From the NCBI RefSeq assembly GCF_001854605.1, contig NZ_MKJU01000025.1, positions 868,378 to 932,377 of the forward strand: 64,000 bases of DNA. The letters run 5' to 3'. This DNA comes from Pseudoalteromonas amylolytica (GTDB taxonomy: Bacteria > Pseudomonadota > Gammaproteobacteria > Enterobacterales > Alteromonadaceae). Position 1 is the first letter of the stretch. Each line of letters begins with the position of its first letter. Positions 37,181-46,878 of this stretch are shown piece after piece. Both the position numbers and the translations under genes were made by a program. A model generated the notes under the pieces. It saw only the letters and a list, made by a program, of their open reading frames with translations, was not told the DNA's origin and did no database searches.

Positions 37181-38428
37181 TTAAATAAACTGGCCAGACA
37201 GATATGCACCAACATAACCAATGCTGTAAGCAATCAGCAGGTACAGTGACATGCGCAAATAGCTCATAAATGTTAGCGCCTTAACTTTGCTCATCGCGAT
37301 AATACCCGCCGCAGAGCCAATCACCAACATTGAACCACCCACACCCGTTGCATAGGTAAACATCAACCATTGCTGCGCGGTCATGGTAATATCAGCTTTT
37401 AACAAAGCGGCTGTAAGTGGTACGTTATCAACCGCTGCAGAGAGTAGTCCCATTAGATAGTTGGCATACTCAGGGCTCATGTAAACATACAAATCTGTGA
37501 ACATTGCAAGCACACCCACCTCTTTTAATGCCCCAACTAATAGCAATACACCAACAAAGAACAGCAAGGTGTCATATTCAATCTCTCGAATGTAATCGAT
37601 AATTTTTTTGTTTACATCTTTTTTTCGCATTAGGAACTGCGCTACCAAGAACATCAATGACAGACCAAACAAAAATGTTAGTAACGGTGGCACTTGATAT
37701 TGAACGCTCAGAAATAAAGTGGCAAAAATGGTCGTCATAAAAATAACCGCGATTGTAATGTCGGTTTTTTCTATGCGACGCAGCTCCGCTTTTTGAAACT
37801 CTAAGGTATTGTTCATACCAATCGACAGCATAGCAGCCAGTGCTATTACGCTCACAAGGGCTGGCGCTATCAATAACAACAAATCAGGAATAGTTACTTT
37901 ATCCGCTAAAAATATCATCAGCGTGGTTACGTCCCCTGTGATCAGTGATACCCCGCCACTGTTGACACTAAAAATAATCAAAGTGGCATACTTAATAAGT
38001 TTTTTAGGGTCTAATTTCAAAGACATAACAACTGCCAGCGAAATCAAAGTGGCGGTAATATTGTCAGAAATCGACGAAAACACAAAAGCTGAGATCCCCA
38101 CCAAAAACATCAGCTTTCTTTCGCTTATCTGTGCGGGCATGACACGATGTACGATGTTCTGGATAAATCCTTTGGAGTTTAAATAGGCCACAAATGTCAT
38201 CGCAGCCATCAAGAAAAGCCATAGTGTGGCGATTTCAAGAATGTTATGATCTAGCTGATGTTGTACAGTTTCTGGGCTTTGACCATGAATTGGGGAGATA
38301 AAAGCGATAATCCAACATAAAGTACCAAAAAAAAGGGTAGTTTTGGCCTTGTTTACATGGATGATATCCTCTATAACGATAAGCAAGAACGCAATCGCTA
38401 TCAGGGTAAGGATAATGGGCGTAACCAT
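37181..38428 (-). CDS. nhaD: Sodium/proton antiporter NhaD
   Basis: The 415-aa inner-membrane protein has about twelve hydrophobic segments and belongs to the NhaD family of marine Na+/H+ antiporters, which extrude sodium at high pH. Family-typical stretches are FVFSSISDNITATLISLAVV, SVNSGGVSLITGDVTTLM and GLLSAAVDNVPLTAALLKAD, which carry the conserved acidic residues. It is a lone gene divergent from mksF. Confidence 0.92.
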   Translation of the reverse strand: MVTPIILTLIAIAFLLIVIEDIIHVNKAKTTLFFGTLCWIIAFISPIHGQSPETVQHQLDHNILEIATLWLFLMAAMTFVAYLNSKGFIQNIVHRVMPAQISERKLMFLVGISAFVFSSISDNITATLISLAVVMSLKLDPKKLIKYATLIIFSVNSGGVSLITGDVTTLMIFLADKVTIPDLLLLIAPALVSVIALAAMLSIGMNNTLEFQKAELRRIEKTDITIAVIFMTTIFATLFLSVQYQVPPLLTFLFGLSLMFLVAQFLMRKKDVNKKIIDYIREIEYDTLLFFVGVLLLVGALKEVGVLAMFTDLYVYMSPEYANYLMGLLSAAVDNVPLTAALLKADITMTAQQWLMFTYATGVGGSMLVIGSAAGIIAMSKVKALTFMSYLRMSLYLLIAYSIGYVGAYLSGQFI

Positions 38429-38578
38429 ATTGCGTAAACAACCTGTAAGTAAAAGTAAATAAATTTGAAGGTAACGTGTAAGTCGGCGCGAAGAATAGCA
38501 TTTGCTACATTTATGCGCTACGGCTAGAAGTAATTAATTTACCCTGCATGTCACAAAATTGATACAAACTGGAAAGTT

Positions 38579-39853
38579 ATGATCCCAGCAAAAAAAGTAT
38601 TGAATACCCTCAATGAACACTGGGGTGTGTTAGAGCTGCTTTTTAAACGGTTTAAAATGACCGATTTCAGCCTGAAAGATGTTCAAAACATCATAAAGAA
38701 TAAAAACCCTCAGTGGACCAGCGAGCGAATATTCAGAGAAACTAACCGCTTGTTAAATCAAGAAATAATAATTCCATTGGCGAAGTCTTCACAACTGGAG
38801 ATCAACCGAGCTGTGGCTGATTTTGCCAGCTTTTTGTTACAAGAAGAAGACTTAGGTTTAGCCGAAGAAATTACCGTTTTAGTTAAGGATTTAGAGCGCC
38901 TAGGAACACGCTTACAGCAAGCCGGAGACGAAGGTGATTTTAGCGAATTACGCCGTTTTAGCCGCATTATGGATGAACGAGTTCGTAAGATCGTGAAATT
39001 ATTTCAACATAATGAAAGCGCTATTTTTAATATTGTTGAACAAGCAAAGTCAGATAACAGCAACCTGTCTTTGCAAAAACGTTACCGTGCTGTGATTGAA
39101 GCGTTTGATGAGTACATCGAACCCATGCTAGAAATGGTCGACATTCGCGGACAGTTTCATGCCTGCTTCGCTGTTATCGAATCGCAGATTAGTCACCAAA
39201 TAGACAGCATTGAGCTGTTTGGACGAGGCGCTCACGACAAGCGCATGTTAGAACAGTTACGCACACGCATTTTAGATATGCATCTAATCGGCCGTGAAAG
39301 CTTGCGTAAAAGTGCTGATATGTTGATGCCGTTGCGTGAAGAATTGCGTCGTAACACGTTAATAACAAGGCAAGCAGCTAAAGTATTGGGGCTTATCCGC
39401 AAAAATGGCGTTGATCGAATGCTGACATCAGTTCAACCTGAATTTGTCTCTGATATACAACGCTTTTCACTTGGACAAAAACGTCATATGGTTGCTTATA
39501 TGGCAAGCTTGGCCCAATTTGAGCACGACGATTACCAGTTACCAGACCAAACAGATGTGCCAGCCTATCACAGTCCGAACATTCCAGATTATCAAGATGT
39601 GCACACCGCATTCGCCCGTACATTTGCAGACAATGGCAATAAACGCCAAGCTTTACTGGGCTTTTTAACATCCCAATACCCAAGCCTCGACGCTGACGAA
39701 ATGCTGTTTTTGTATCAAAAGCTAGTCAGTGACCAAGATTTTGAATTACAACAAGATAATGAACGCGCCAAGGTGACTATTAATGAACACACCTTTGCAC
39801 TTTACCCGTTCAACGCCAGTACAGTACAAGAAACACACCATGACACAGATTAA
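38579..39853 (+). CDS. mksF: Condensin subunit MksF (kleisin)
   Basis: The 424-aa protein is first in a three-gene unit with MksE- and MksB-like genes. Kleisin-type MksF/MukF proteins bridge the two SMC heads. It is soluble and helical, with segments such as NHR-like EEDLGLAEEITVLVKDLERL and a linker before the C-terminal winged-helix region (residues about 340-420). It ends in the operon, overlapping the next gene by 14 bases. Assignment rests on length, order and general helical pattern rather than on a sharp motif. Confidence 0.8.
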   Translation: MIPAKKVLNTLNEHWGVLELLFKRFKMTDFSLKDVQNIIKNKNPQWTSERIFRETNRLLNQEIIIPLAKSSQLEINRAVADFASFLLQEEDLGLAEEITVLVKDLERLGTRLQQAGDEGDFSELRRFSRIMDERVRKIVKLFQHNESAIFNIVEQAKSDNSNLSLQKRYRAVIEAFDEYIEPMLEMVDIRGQFHACFAVIESQISHQIDSIELFGRGAHDKRMLEQLRTRILDMHLIGRESLRKSADMLMPLREELRRNTLITRQAAKVLGLIRKNGVDRMLTSVQPEFVSDIQRFSLGQKRHMVAYMASLAQFEHDDYQLPDQTDVPAYHSPNIPDYQDVHTAFARTFADNGNKRQALLGFLTSQYPSLDADEMLFLYQKLVSDQDFELQQDNERAKVTINEHTFALYPFNASTVQETHHDTD

Positions 39854-40391
39854 TTTATCAGAACTGACAGAACTGCACGCTATCAATAAAAAGCTAGTGG
39901 GCGGTTATCACATCAGTGAACAAGACACCACGCTGTGGCAACAGCTTGATCAAAATATTGAAGCCTATCAAGCACTTTTTAGCGCCTTAGGACATGATTT
40001 ACAGCACGATAGGCGCGGTTTTTACTATCTCGCAAGTGATGAAAGCACACCTAATATGGGGAAGATATCGCGCGCTATCGCGCTGACGGTGTTTATTCTT
40101 ATCGAACATTACGCGAATCAGGGCAAAGACCCATTACGCGCGCTATTTGACGAAGTGGCAGATCTTGAATTGATGCAAACTCTGGTGCAATTGAACAAAC
40201 ATTTATTTGATCAATTAGAGATTTTCTCTGGTTCAGACTTGCGTAAAGATGTGTATTTAAGAATGGTCAGGTTAGGCCTTGCCAAAGAGGTTGAACAAGG
40301 TTTCATGCATTTGGCACCCATTTATCGCTATATCGACGCGTTGATGGAAGTGAACGAAGATGGTTTTGATGCCCTTGAGGATGAAGTATGA
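39840..40391 (+). CDS. mksE: Condensin subunit MksE
   Basis: I take the ATG at 39840 (183 aa), which overlaps the end of mksF by 14 bases; the longer frame from 39783 only adds mksF-shadow residues. MksE/MukE subunits are small winged-helix proteins that bind the kleisin. Here HDLQHDRRGFYYLASDES and ISRAIALTVFILIEHY match the family style, and a helical C-terminus is rich in acidic residues. Its stop overlaps the mksB start (ATGA), indicating coupled translation. Confidence 0.82.
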   Translation: MTQINLSELTELHAINKKLVGGYHISEQDTTLWQQLDQNIEAYQALFSALGHDLQHDRRGFYYLASDESTPNMGKISRAIALTVFILIEHYANQGKDPLRALFDEVADLELMQTLVQLNKHLFDQLEIFSGSDLRKDVYLRMVRLGLAKEVEQGFMHLAPIYRYIDALMEVNEDGFDALEDEV

Positions 40392-43180
40392 GTAAATTAT
40401 ACGGGCTAAGTAAATTAGCGTTATTGAACACAGCAGGCTATGCAAAATGCGTTATTCCGCTTGATAAAAGCGCCTCGATTTGCGCGCCAAACAACACGGG
40501 TAAAAGCTCCGTTATCAATGCCTTGCAGTTTCCGCTTATCAATGATTTACGTTTAACCGAATGGGATGGCCACGATTTAGAAGAAACCAGAAAGTTCTAC
40601 TTCTCAACCGATCAATCCTATATTTTATTAGAAGCCAACCTGCCCCATGGTGATGTGGTGATAGGCGTAGCCGGCCTTGGTAAAATAGCGGGATTTGCGC
40701 ACCAGTTCTTTTGTTACTCAGGCAAATTGTCATTAGATAACTTTACCGAAGGCAAAAGCATCATAAAGTATACAAAGCTTTTCAAGCATCTTGAATCACA
40801 AGGCAAGAAGCCAATCGAACTTAAAGCCCAAGAGCTCAATGCGCTGTTAACAGGTGGTGCGACTCCATTTGACGGCGACGTGAACCTTAAGATGATCCCA
40901 CTTAACAATGTTCAGGATGCAGCAATTTATAAAGAGATATTCCGCCGCATTTTAAACCTGCACAAGCTAGGCGCAAGCGATGTAAAACGCTTTATGTTGA
41001 GAGTTTTTGAACGTCATATGTCAAATTCTCGGGTAGACTTTTATGAAGTGTGGCGACGTGCATTCGATAAAGTAAATCGATCACGTAGAGAGTTAGCCGC
41101 GCTTGAGTCCATGCAAGAGCCTATTTCAGCACTTGAAACCATGCTTGAAAGCGAAGCCACAATCAAAGGTAAACTTGCAGCGTATGCGCCAAAGATTGAC
41201 GTGGCCTTGGTTGAGTATGATCAATATCAACAAGAACATATGGCTGAACTTAATGCTAAATTAGAAGATATAGAGCAAGAAAAGCATGACTTTGAGCAAA
41301 AACAACAGCTTTACTTGCAACAATCTAGAGACATTGAACGCCGTCAAACGCAAATAGAGCAATGGTTTCTTGATTACCATGCCCTCAAGTCAGAGTTTGA
41401 GCTGACTAATCACGCTACATTGAAAACCAATTTACAACTGTTGAAAAAAGAATATGAGCAGTTGTCGTTTTCAATCAACAGTGCGCAAGGCCAAAGCCTT
41501 CACACCCTAGACTATCGCATCAATGAAACGCAAAAACAGATCAAGAGCTTGAAACTACAACTCAAAAACCTCGAGTTCAATCTGTTTACGCGAATGCGTG
41601 AAGATCTGTCTTTGAAAGAAGTAGAAGAGATCTCTCGTATTCTCAATCCTGATTTGCTGTCTTTTGCCACAACAAATCAAGGGGATATCACCATTACCGA
41701 TGACGAGGCGTTTAGTGAGTTTTTAGAGAAACTCTCTGCAAACGTTAAAGGTGGTGAGTTAAATGTGCCAGGCGCGACTATCAAGCTCAAAAAGCTCAGT
41801 CCAGTACAGATGCAAAGTGGTGAAAATAAAGAGCAACTCAAAGCACAGTTAGATGCTCTACAACAGTCGCTTGTTGAGTTTAAACAACAGCGAGAAGTGG
41901 CTGCAAACGTCGCGCAAAAGCAACAAGAGCGTGATGCCTTGTATGACGAGTTGATGGGATTAGAAAGCGCTTTGAAACGCTTTGAACAATATCAAACCAT
42001 GTTGCAATCGGTTGAAGCACAAGAGCTATTGCGTGAACAGCTGACGGCGGAGCGAGAGCAAGTAGATGAGTATTTACAAGACGTTCAGCGTAATGCAGGG
42101 TCAATTTCAGATAGACGTTCAATCATTAAAAGTAAGCAAGACTTACTATCACGTCAAAGCGATCGTTTACGACAGGTTAAGTCAGAACGTATTGATCACA
42201 CATTGGATATCTTCAGCGGCAAACAAGCGCCCTATCCTGTCGATGTGAAGCTCGATTTTGATAATTTGGCTGAGGTGGTTCACCAATTCAACAAAGAATG
42301 CAATGAGCTAAGAAACCTTGCAGTAAACGTGCGTAATACCTATTTGCACATTTATAACGCTGGCATTACCAAGTTTGACAATGAAACAGACGAAAACAGT
42401 AAATATGCCAAACTAATCAGTGCGTATCATAACCTGGACAATGAACGTGATGCTGTAGACCGTCAAGCGCGAGTGGCTTTAACTGAGGTTGCAGCAACCA
42501 TCAAAGGTCTGCGTGAAGATTTGGACAGATTGCGCCGCGAAATGAACAGCTTCAACCGTGGCATAAGCCAGCATCGTATCTCAAATTTACAGTCATTCAA
42601 GATTAATATTATTCCTCGTAAAATGCTTGTAGACAGTATAGATACCATCATCAGCACTTCAGATAATTACGAGCAAGGCGATAATTTTGATCTCTTGTCT
42701 TCGCAACCAAGTGATGAAAAAGCGCTTAATGAGGCTAAAGATCATTTGATTAAGCTCGCCAGTGACAAAGCTGGTCTAACGTTAACGGATTTATTTGATA
42801 TTCGCTTTGAGGTGGTTAATCGCGCTGGCGAAACAGAGCATTTTGACAAGATTGACTCCGCGGGTTCTAACGGAACACGTATTACAATCAAGTTGTTATG
42901 TGGTATGTTGTTTATACGTTACTTGCTGTCAGATCAAGAGCAGGCGCTTTATCGTATACCCATATATATCGATGAAGCAGCCGACATTGATCCACAAAAC
43001 CAAAAAGCGATTATTGAAACCGCGTTAAGCTTTGGCTTTGTGCCAATTTTTGCGTCGGTTAAACCGCAGATTAGTTGCGATTATATCGTTCCTATTCGTA
43101 GCGTTAAAAATGGCAGTCAAAACTGGGTTGATGAAAAAGACTGGATTGAAGTGGAACATAGCACAACTCAAGCAGTCTGA
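40388..43180 (+). CDS. mksB: SMC-like condensin ATPase MksB
   Basis: The 930-aa protein is an SMC-like ATPase: a Walker A at residues 33-41 (APNNTGKSS; the first position is A, not the usual G), long coiled coils (about 270-410 and 480-580), a signature-type stretch SAGSNGTRITIKLLCG and a Walker B with IYIDEAADID near the C-terminus. Together with mksF and mksE it forms a condensin for chromosome organisation. The length suits MksB (about 900-950) rather than MukB (about 1480) or JetC (about 1100). The next gene is an unrelated lipoprotein, not a JetD/MksG nuclease. Confidence 0.88.
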   Translation: MSKLYGLSKLALLNTAGYAKCVIPLDKSASICAPNNTGKSSVINALQFPLINDLRLTEWDGHDLEETRKFYFSTDQSYILLEANLPHGDVVIGVAGLGKIAGFAHQFFCYSGKLSLDNFTEGKSIIKYTKLFKHLESQGKKPIELKAQELNALLTGGATPFDGDVNLKMIPLNNVQDAAIYKEIFRRILNLHKLGASDVKRFMLRVFERHMSNSRVDFYEVWRRAFDKVNRSRRELAALESMQEPISALETMLESEATIKGKLAAYAPKIDVALVEYDQYQQEHMAELNAKLEDIEQEKHDFEQKQQLYLQQSRDIERRQTQIEQWFLDYHALKSEFELTNHATLKTNLQLLKKEYEQLSFSINSAQGQSLHTLDYRINETQKQIKSLKLQLKNLEFNLFTRMREDLSLKEVEEISRILNPDLLSFATTNQGDITITDDEAFSEFLEKLSANVKGGELNVPGATIKLKKLSPVQMQSGENKEQLKAQLDALQQSLVEFKQQREVAANVAQKQQERDALYDELMGLESALKRFEQYQTMLQSVEAQELLREQLTAEREQVDEYLQDVQRNAGSISDRRSIIKSKQDLLSRQSDRLRQVKSERIDHTLDIFSGKQAPYPVDVKLDFDNLAEVVHQFNKECNELRNLAVNVRNTYLHIYNAGITKFDNETDENSKYAKLISAYHNLDNERDAVDRQARVALTEVAATIKGLREDLDRLRREMNSFNRGISQHRISNLQSFKINIIPRKMLVDSIDTIISTSDNYEQGDNFDLLSSQPSDEKALNEAKDHLIKLASDKAGLTLTDLFDIRFEVVNRAGETEHFDKIDSAGSNGTRITIKLLCGMLFIRYLLSDQEQALYRIPIYIDEAADIDPQNQKAIIETALSFGFVPIFASVKPQISCDYIVPIRSVKNGSQNWVDEKDWIEVEHSTTQAV

Positions 43181-43244
43181 TCTTACAAGACAAGATTGTT
43201 TAGGCCAGTTACAAAAATATAGGCTGGCCCAAGGAGATATCATT

Positions 43245-43796
43245 ATGTTTAAAAAGTTATTTATGACATCGGCATTGTTGCTACTGAGTGCCTGTACAAG
43301 TTTACCTGATTGGGACTATGATAAATCGGTCGAATTTGCCAACTATAAAACCTTTGCATGGGCACCTGATGCTAATTTAAAATCCTCAACTAATGACTAT
43401 CAAATCAATGACTTGATGGAAAAGCGTGTGCGCAACGCCATCACACAAAACTTATCAACCCAAGGCATTACCTTAGTTGCCGCTGATAAGGCTGATATGT
43501 TAGTTAATTACCATGCATCTGTTGAGCGCAAAATAGAAGCAGACACACTGAGCACCAGCTATGGCGTGCGCTGGAATTACTGGGGCTGGGGTGTACAAAC
43601 GCATACCACAACCAGAGAGTATGATGTTGGTACATTGGTTATTGACGTAATCGATAACGCTTCAAAACAGCTCGTTTGGCGCGGTGCTAAAGAAGGTCGA
43701 TTACGTACCAAGCAAACGCCTGAACAGCGAGATGCTTCAATTAATAAAACGGTTACTGAAATATTAGAAAACTTTCCACCAAAACCTCAGTACTAA
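43245..43796 (+). CDS. DUF4136 lipoprotein
   Basis: The ATG at 43245 follows AAGGAG and gives a 183-aa protein with a lipobox (LLSACTS). The body has the DUF4136 pattern (FANYKTFAWAPDA ... YDVGTLVIDVIDNASKQLVW). This family is widespread in envelope lipoproteins and has no known function. It lies 64 bases after mksB and may be read through from the mks operon, though this does not link it to chromosome segregation. Confidence 0.85.
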   Translation: MFKKLFMTSALLLLSACTSLPDWDYDKSVEFANYKTFAWAPDANLKSSTNDYQINDLMEKRVRNAITQNLSTQGITLVAADKADMLVNYHASVERKIEADTLSTSYGVRWNYWGWGVQTHTTTREYDVGTLVIDVIDNASKQLVWRGAKEGRLRTKQTPEQRDASINKTVTEILENFPPKPQY

Positions 43797-43805
43797 TACC
43801 ACAAC

Positions 43806-43838
43806 AGAATAAACCAGGCAGCTTGTCTGGTTTATTCT
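43806..43838 (+). terminator. Terminator after DUF4136 gene
   Basis: Perfect 12-bp stem AGAATAAACCAG / CTGGTTTATTCT with a 9-base loop, 9 bases after the stop codon. T-run is modest. Confidence 0.75.
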
Positions 43839-43922
43839 ACATTTTCTCGCGCCACACATTTACATTAGCTTACTTGAATACATCAGACTACACTTGATGA
43901 TGTTTTCTTCTATGAGTTTGTT

Positions 43923-44627
43923 ATGTTTAGGTATCTCGGTGTTGCTTTAGTGTGCTGTTTCTCTTCACCTTCTTATTGCGCTAATTCGCAACTGAGTGTG
44001 TTCACTGAGCATTTCCCTCCTTACACAATCGTTACCGATGGACAGGCCCACTCAGGCATTGCCTATGAGTTAGTTAAAAATGCGTTAGACATTGCGAAAA
44101 TTGATAGCTCAATTGAGGTAGTTCCATGGGCACGAGCCTATGAACTCACACTCACACAACCCAATGTGGTGCTTTTTTCAATGGCTAAAACGCAGCAGCG
44201 AGCGCCTTTGTTCAATTGGCTGTACAAGTTCACAACCCTTGAATATAGTTTTTATTCCAATCGTGATACTGATGTTGAAATCAACTCGGTAAAAGACGCA
44301 CTTGCCTATAGCACAGTTGCCATTAGAGGCAGCTACGAAGAAACAATATTGCAGTCCATGGGATTTGTTGTTGGCATTAATCTAGTGCTCGTCACCGATA
44401 TGGACAGTGCGTGGCAAATGTTGGACAAAGGGCGTGTAAAAACCATCTATGCTTCTCACATTCCAAATCATCGACACACCGCAGTCAAGATCAGTTATTT
44501 TCGCCACAATGAAGTAGTACGCAACCAAGAGCTTTATGTGGTTGCAAGCTTAAGCACACCAACCAGCACCGTAAACAAACTCAAGCAGGCGCTACTTCTG
44601 GCACATGCTCAGATGAAAAGCGACTAA
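43923..44627 (+). CDS. Periplasmic solute-binding protein, family 3-like
   Basis: The 234-aa protein has a signal peptide (MFRYLGVALVCCFSSPSYCA) and a SBP_bac_3-type first strand (LSVFTEHFPPYTIV), then VEVVPWARAYE-like and FSMAKTQQRAPLFNW motifs common to orphan periplasmic amino-acid-binding-like proteins of Alteromonadales. There is no adjacent transporter. Ligand unknown. Confidence 0.78.
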   Translation: MFRYLGVALVCCFSSPSYCANSQLSVFTEHFPPYTIVTDGQAHSGIAYELVKNALDIAKIDSSIEVVPWARAYELTLTQPNVVLFSMAKTQQRAPLFNWLYKFTTLEYSFYSNRDTDVEINSVKDALAYSTVAIRGSYEETILQSMGFVVGINLVLVTDMDSAWQMLDKGRVKTIYASHIPNHRHTAVKISYFRHNEVVRNQELYVVASLSTPTSTVNKLKQALLLAHAQMKSD

Positions 44628-44815
44628 CATCTCATAACTTTGCGGTTCTAAAACGGAAATATTTAGACGCTGTGTTGTTAGTTTAAGGGTTCTATTCAAC
44701 ATGCTTACATTTTTTGTCAATACACCGCAGTCATTATAGTTACATATTTAACTGACCCAACCCCAAAGTAAGTAATTGAAGTCTGGGTCAGAACGAATCC
44801 CTCTGACCAAACGGT

Positions 44816-46558
44816 TTAATATCCTAAAGCAGCGCTATCAGCTCGGCGCGGGTCGGATGCTCCAAACAACCCCTTGTCGGTTACCATGATAGTTTGTGTT
44901 GACCCCATGGCGCTTTTTTCTGACAGTTGATGGCCTTTAGCCTCCAACAACCTACGCGTATCAACATTTAAGCTTTTTTCTATGCGAATTTCATCAGGTA
45001 GCCATTGATGGTGAATGCGCGGTGCAGCCGTCGCTTCTGCAATATTTAACCCATGGTCAATAACATTGCTAATAACTTGTAAGGTCGTGGTGATAATGCG
45101 AGAGCCACCAGGGCTGCCTGTGACAATAAAAGGCTTGCCATTTTTCATTACGATGGTCGGGGTCATTGAACTTAGCGGGCGCTTGTTGCCTTGCACAGCA
45201 TTGGCATCCCCCCCTACCAAACCAAAGCCATTGGGCACACCTGGCATTGCAGAAAAATCATCCATTTCGTTGTTCAACAAAATCCCCGTACCAGCGGCAA
45301 CGATGCCAGAACCATAACTGAAATTGAGCGTATAGGTGTTGCTGACCGCATTCCCCCATTTATCAACTACCGAATAGTGAGTGGTTTGGTCACTCTCATA
45401 GGGAAGTAGTTTGCCGGGCTTGATCTGTGCGCTGGGCGTTGCTTTGTCCGCATGAATTTGTTTGCTCAGATGCTTGGCGTAGTTTTTATCTGTCAGTGCT
45501 TTGAGGGGGACGTCAACAAAATCTGGGTCGCCCAAGTATTCACTTCTATCCGCATAGGCACGTTTCATAACCTCAGCCAGTAGATGGATATTGGCCGCAC
45601 TGTTATGGCCAAGTTCTCCCACTGGATATAGTTCAAGCATATTGAGCATCTCAATGATATGCACCCCACCTGATGATGGGGGAGGCATAGAAATAACCTC
45701 ATAGCCGCGATAAGTACCCGACACAGGTTGCCGCTCCACAGCTTTATAATTTTGCATATCTTCTAAGGTCATAATACCGCCAGCAGCTGTGACCGCTGCA
45801 ACAATTTTCTCTGCGGTTTCACCCTCGTAGAAGCCTTTGCTACCATGTTTGGCAATCAGCTCCAATGAGCGCGCTAAGTCACCTTGCACCAGCCACTCAT
45901 TTGGTTGATAGTTAGAACCATCTTGCTTGTAAAATACCGCCTTTGAAGCGGGAACCTCTAACATACGTTCTTTTATAAATGGATGAGAAAGAGAATTGGC
46001 TAGACTGGACGTGACCTTGATACCTTTTTTGGCTTGCTGTATCGCTGGTTGAATAACCTGACTGAGCTTCATGGTGCCATATTTTTTGAGTGCTAACTCC
46101 ATACCCATCACTGTTCCGGGAACGCCTACTGCAAGACCGTGAGCAAGGCTAAGTTTGGGGTCAACGTTGCCTTCTTTGTCTACGAAAATGTCTTTGTGAG
46201 CGGAGCTTGGCGCCATCTCCCGGTAATCAATAGCAATGGTTTTGTTCTCTTTGGCTAAATGAACCAACATAAATCCGCCACCGCCGATATTGCCAGCTCT
46301 AGGTAACGTTACGGCCAAGCTAAACCCTACAGCAACCGCAGCATCTACAGCATTACCACCTCGTTTGAGTATTTCAACACCGACCTGACTGGCCAGTGCT
46401 TCTTGACTCGACACCATACCATGTTCAGCCCATACCGGCTGTGCTGTTGCCATGGAGCTGTAAATCGGTGACTCATCGGCAAACGCCCTACTACCAATCG
46501 CTTCACCCACGCATAGCAATACTGCGCAACACCAAAGCAATGCCTTTAACTGATGCAT
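44816..46558 (-). CDS. ggt: Gamma-glutamyltranspeptidase
   Basis: The 580-aa precursor has a signal peptide and folds into an N-terminal nucleophile hydrolase that splits itself into two subunits. The nucleophile is threonine 392, in DQTTHYSVVDKWGNAV, matching T391 of E. coli Ggt. Other typical stretches are AAVAVGFSLAVTLPRAGNIG, MPPPSSGGVHI and GSPGGSRIITTTLQ. It cleaves glutathione and gamma-glutamyl compounds in the periplasm. It is a lone gene. Confidence 0.95.
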   Translation of the reverse strand: MHQLKALLWCCAVLLCVGEAIGSRAFADESPIYSSMATAQPVWAEHGMVSSQEALASQVGVEILKRGGNAVDAAVAVGFSLAVTLPRAGNIGGGGFMLVHLAKENKTIAIDYREMAPSSAHKDIFVDKEGNVDPKLSLAHGLAVGVPGTVMGMELALKKYGTMKLSQVIQPAIQQAKKGIKVTSSLANSLSHPFIKERMLEVPASKAVFYKQDGSNYQPNEWLVQGDLARSLELIAKHGSKGFYEGETAEKIVAAVTAAGGIMTLEDMQNYKAVERQPVSGTYRGYEVISMPPPSSGGVHIIEMLNMLELYPVGELGHNSAANIHLLAEVMKRAYADRSEYLGDPDFVDVPLKALTDKNYAKHLSKQIHADKATPSAQIKPGKLLPYESDQTTHYSVVDKWGNAVSNTYTLNFSYGSGIVAAGTGILLNNEMDDFSAMPGVPNGFGLVGGDANAVQGNKRPLSSMTPTIVMKNGKPFIVTGSPGGSRIITTTLQVISNVIDHGLNIAEATAAPRIHHQWLPDEIRIEKSLNVDTRRLLEAKGHQLSEKSAMGSTQTIMVTDKGLFGASDPRRADSAALGY

Positions 46559-46878
46559 AACGACTTCCTATTTGTTTTTTATTCTGCCAAGCAGTGTGGC
46601 ACGAAAAAATTGCCTAAACAATGTACTTGCGTTTAAGCCTCTTAAACAGCGAAAAGGCAGCGTAATTCAAAATATTTATTAAAAAACAGTGCCACTACGG
46701 TAGTGAAGCAACACAGGTTAATTTCAACCACCTGTATTTATTATGGAGACAAAGGGGCGTTCTATGGTATATTTTCATTCACAAAATGAACCCTACGTTC
46801 AAGGCTAACAGCTTATATTCTCGGTTCTTTTTGTATCAATATAATTAAATCATAAAAAATATAAGGAATGTTTTATTT
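46559..46878. other. Intergenic region upstream of the dockerin protein gene
   Basis: This 320-base stretch separates divergent ggt and the dockerin gene and should hold both promoters. The only structure I see is a short dyad CACTAC-G-GTAGTG (46693-46705). AAGGAATG precedes the dockerin gene ATG. No additional gene is evident. Confidence 0.5.

Noticed and set aside
38579..43180. Wadjet (JetABCD) anti-plasmid system
   Set aside because: No JetD-like nuclease gene follows and MksB is shorter than JetC; the three genes fit a condensin better.
43032..43244. 71-residue extension of the DUF4136 lipoprotein overlapping mksB
   Set aside because: The internal ATG at 43245 has AAGGAG and starts a proper lipoprotein signal.
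44752..44791. Dyad CTGACCCA / TGGGTCAG with a 24-base loop downstream of ggt
   Set aside because: Large loop, no T-run; could be chance or a decayed repeat, so I do not call it a terminator.
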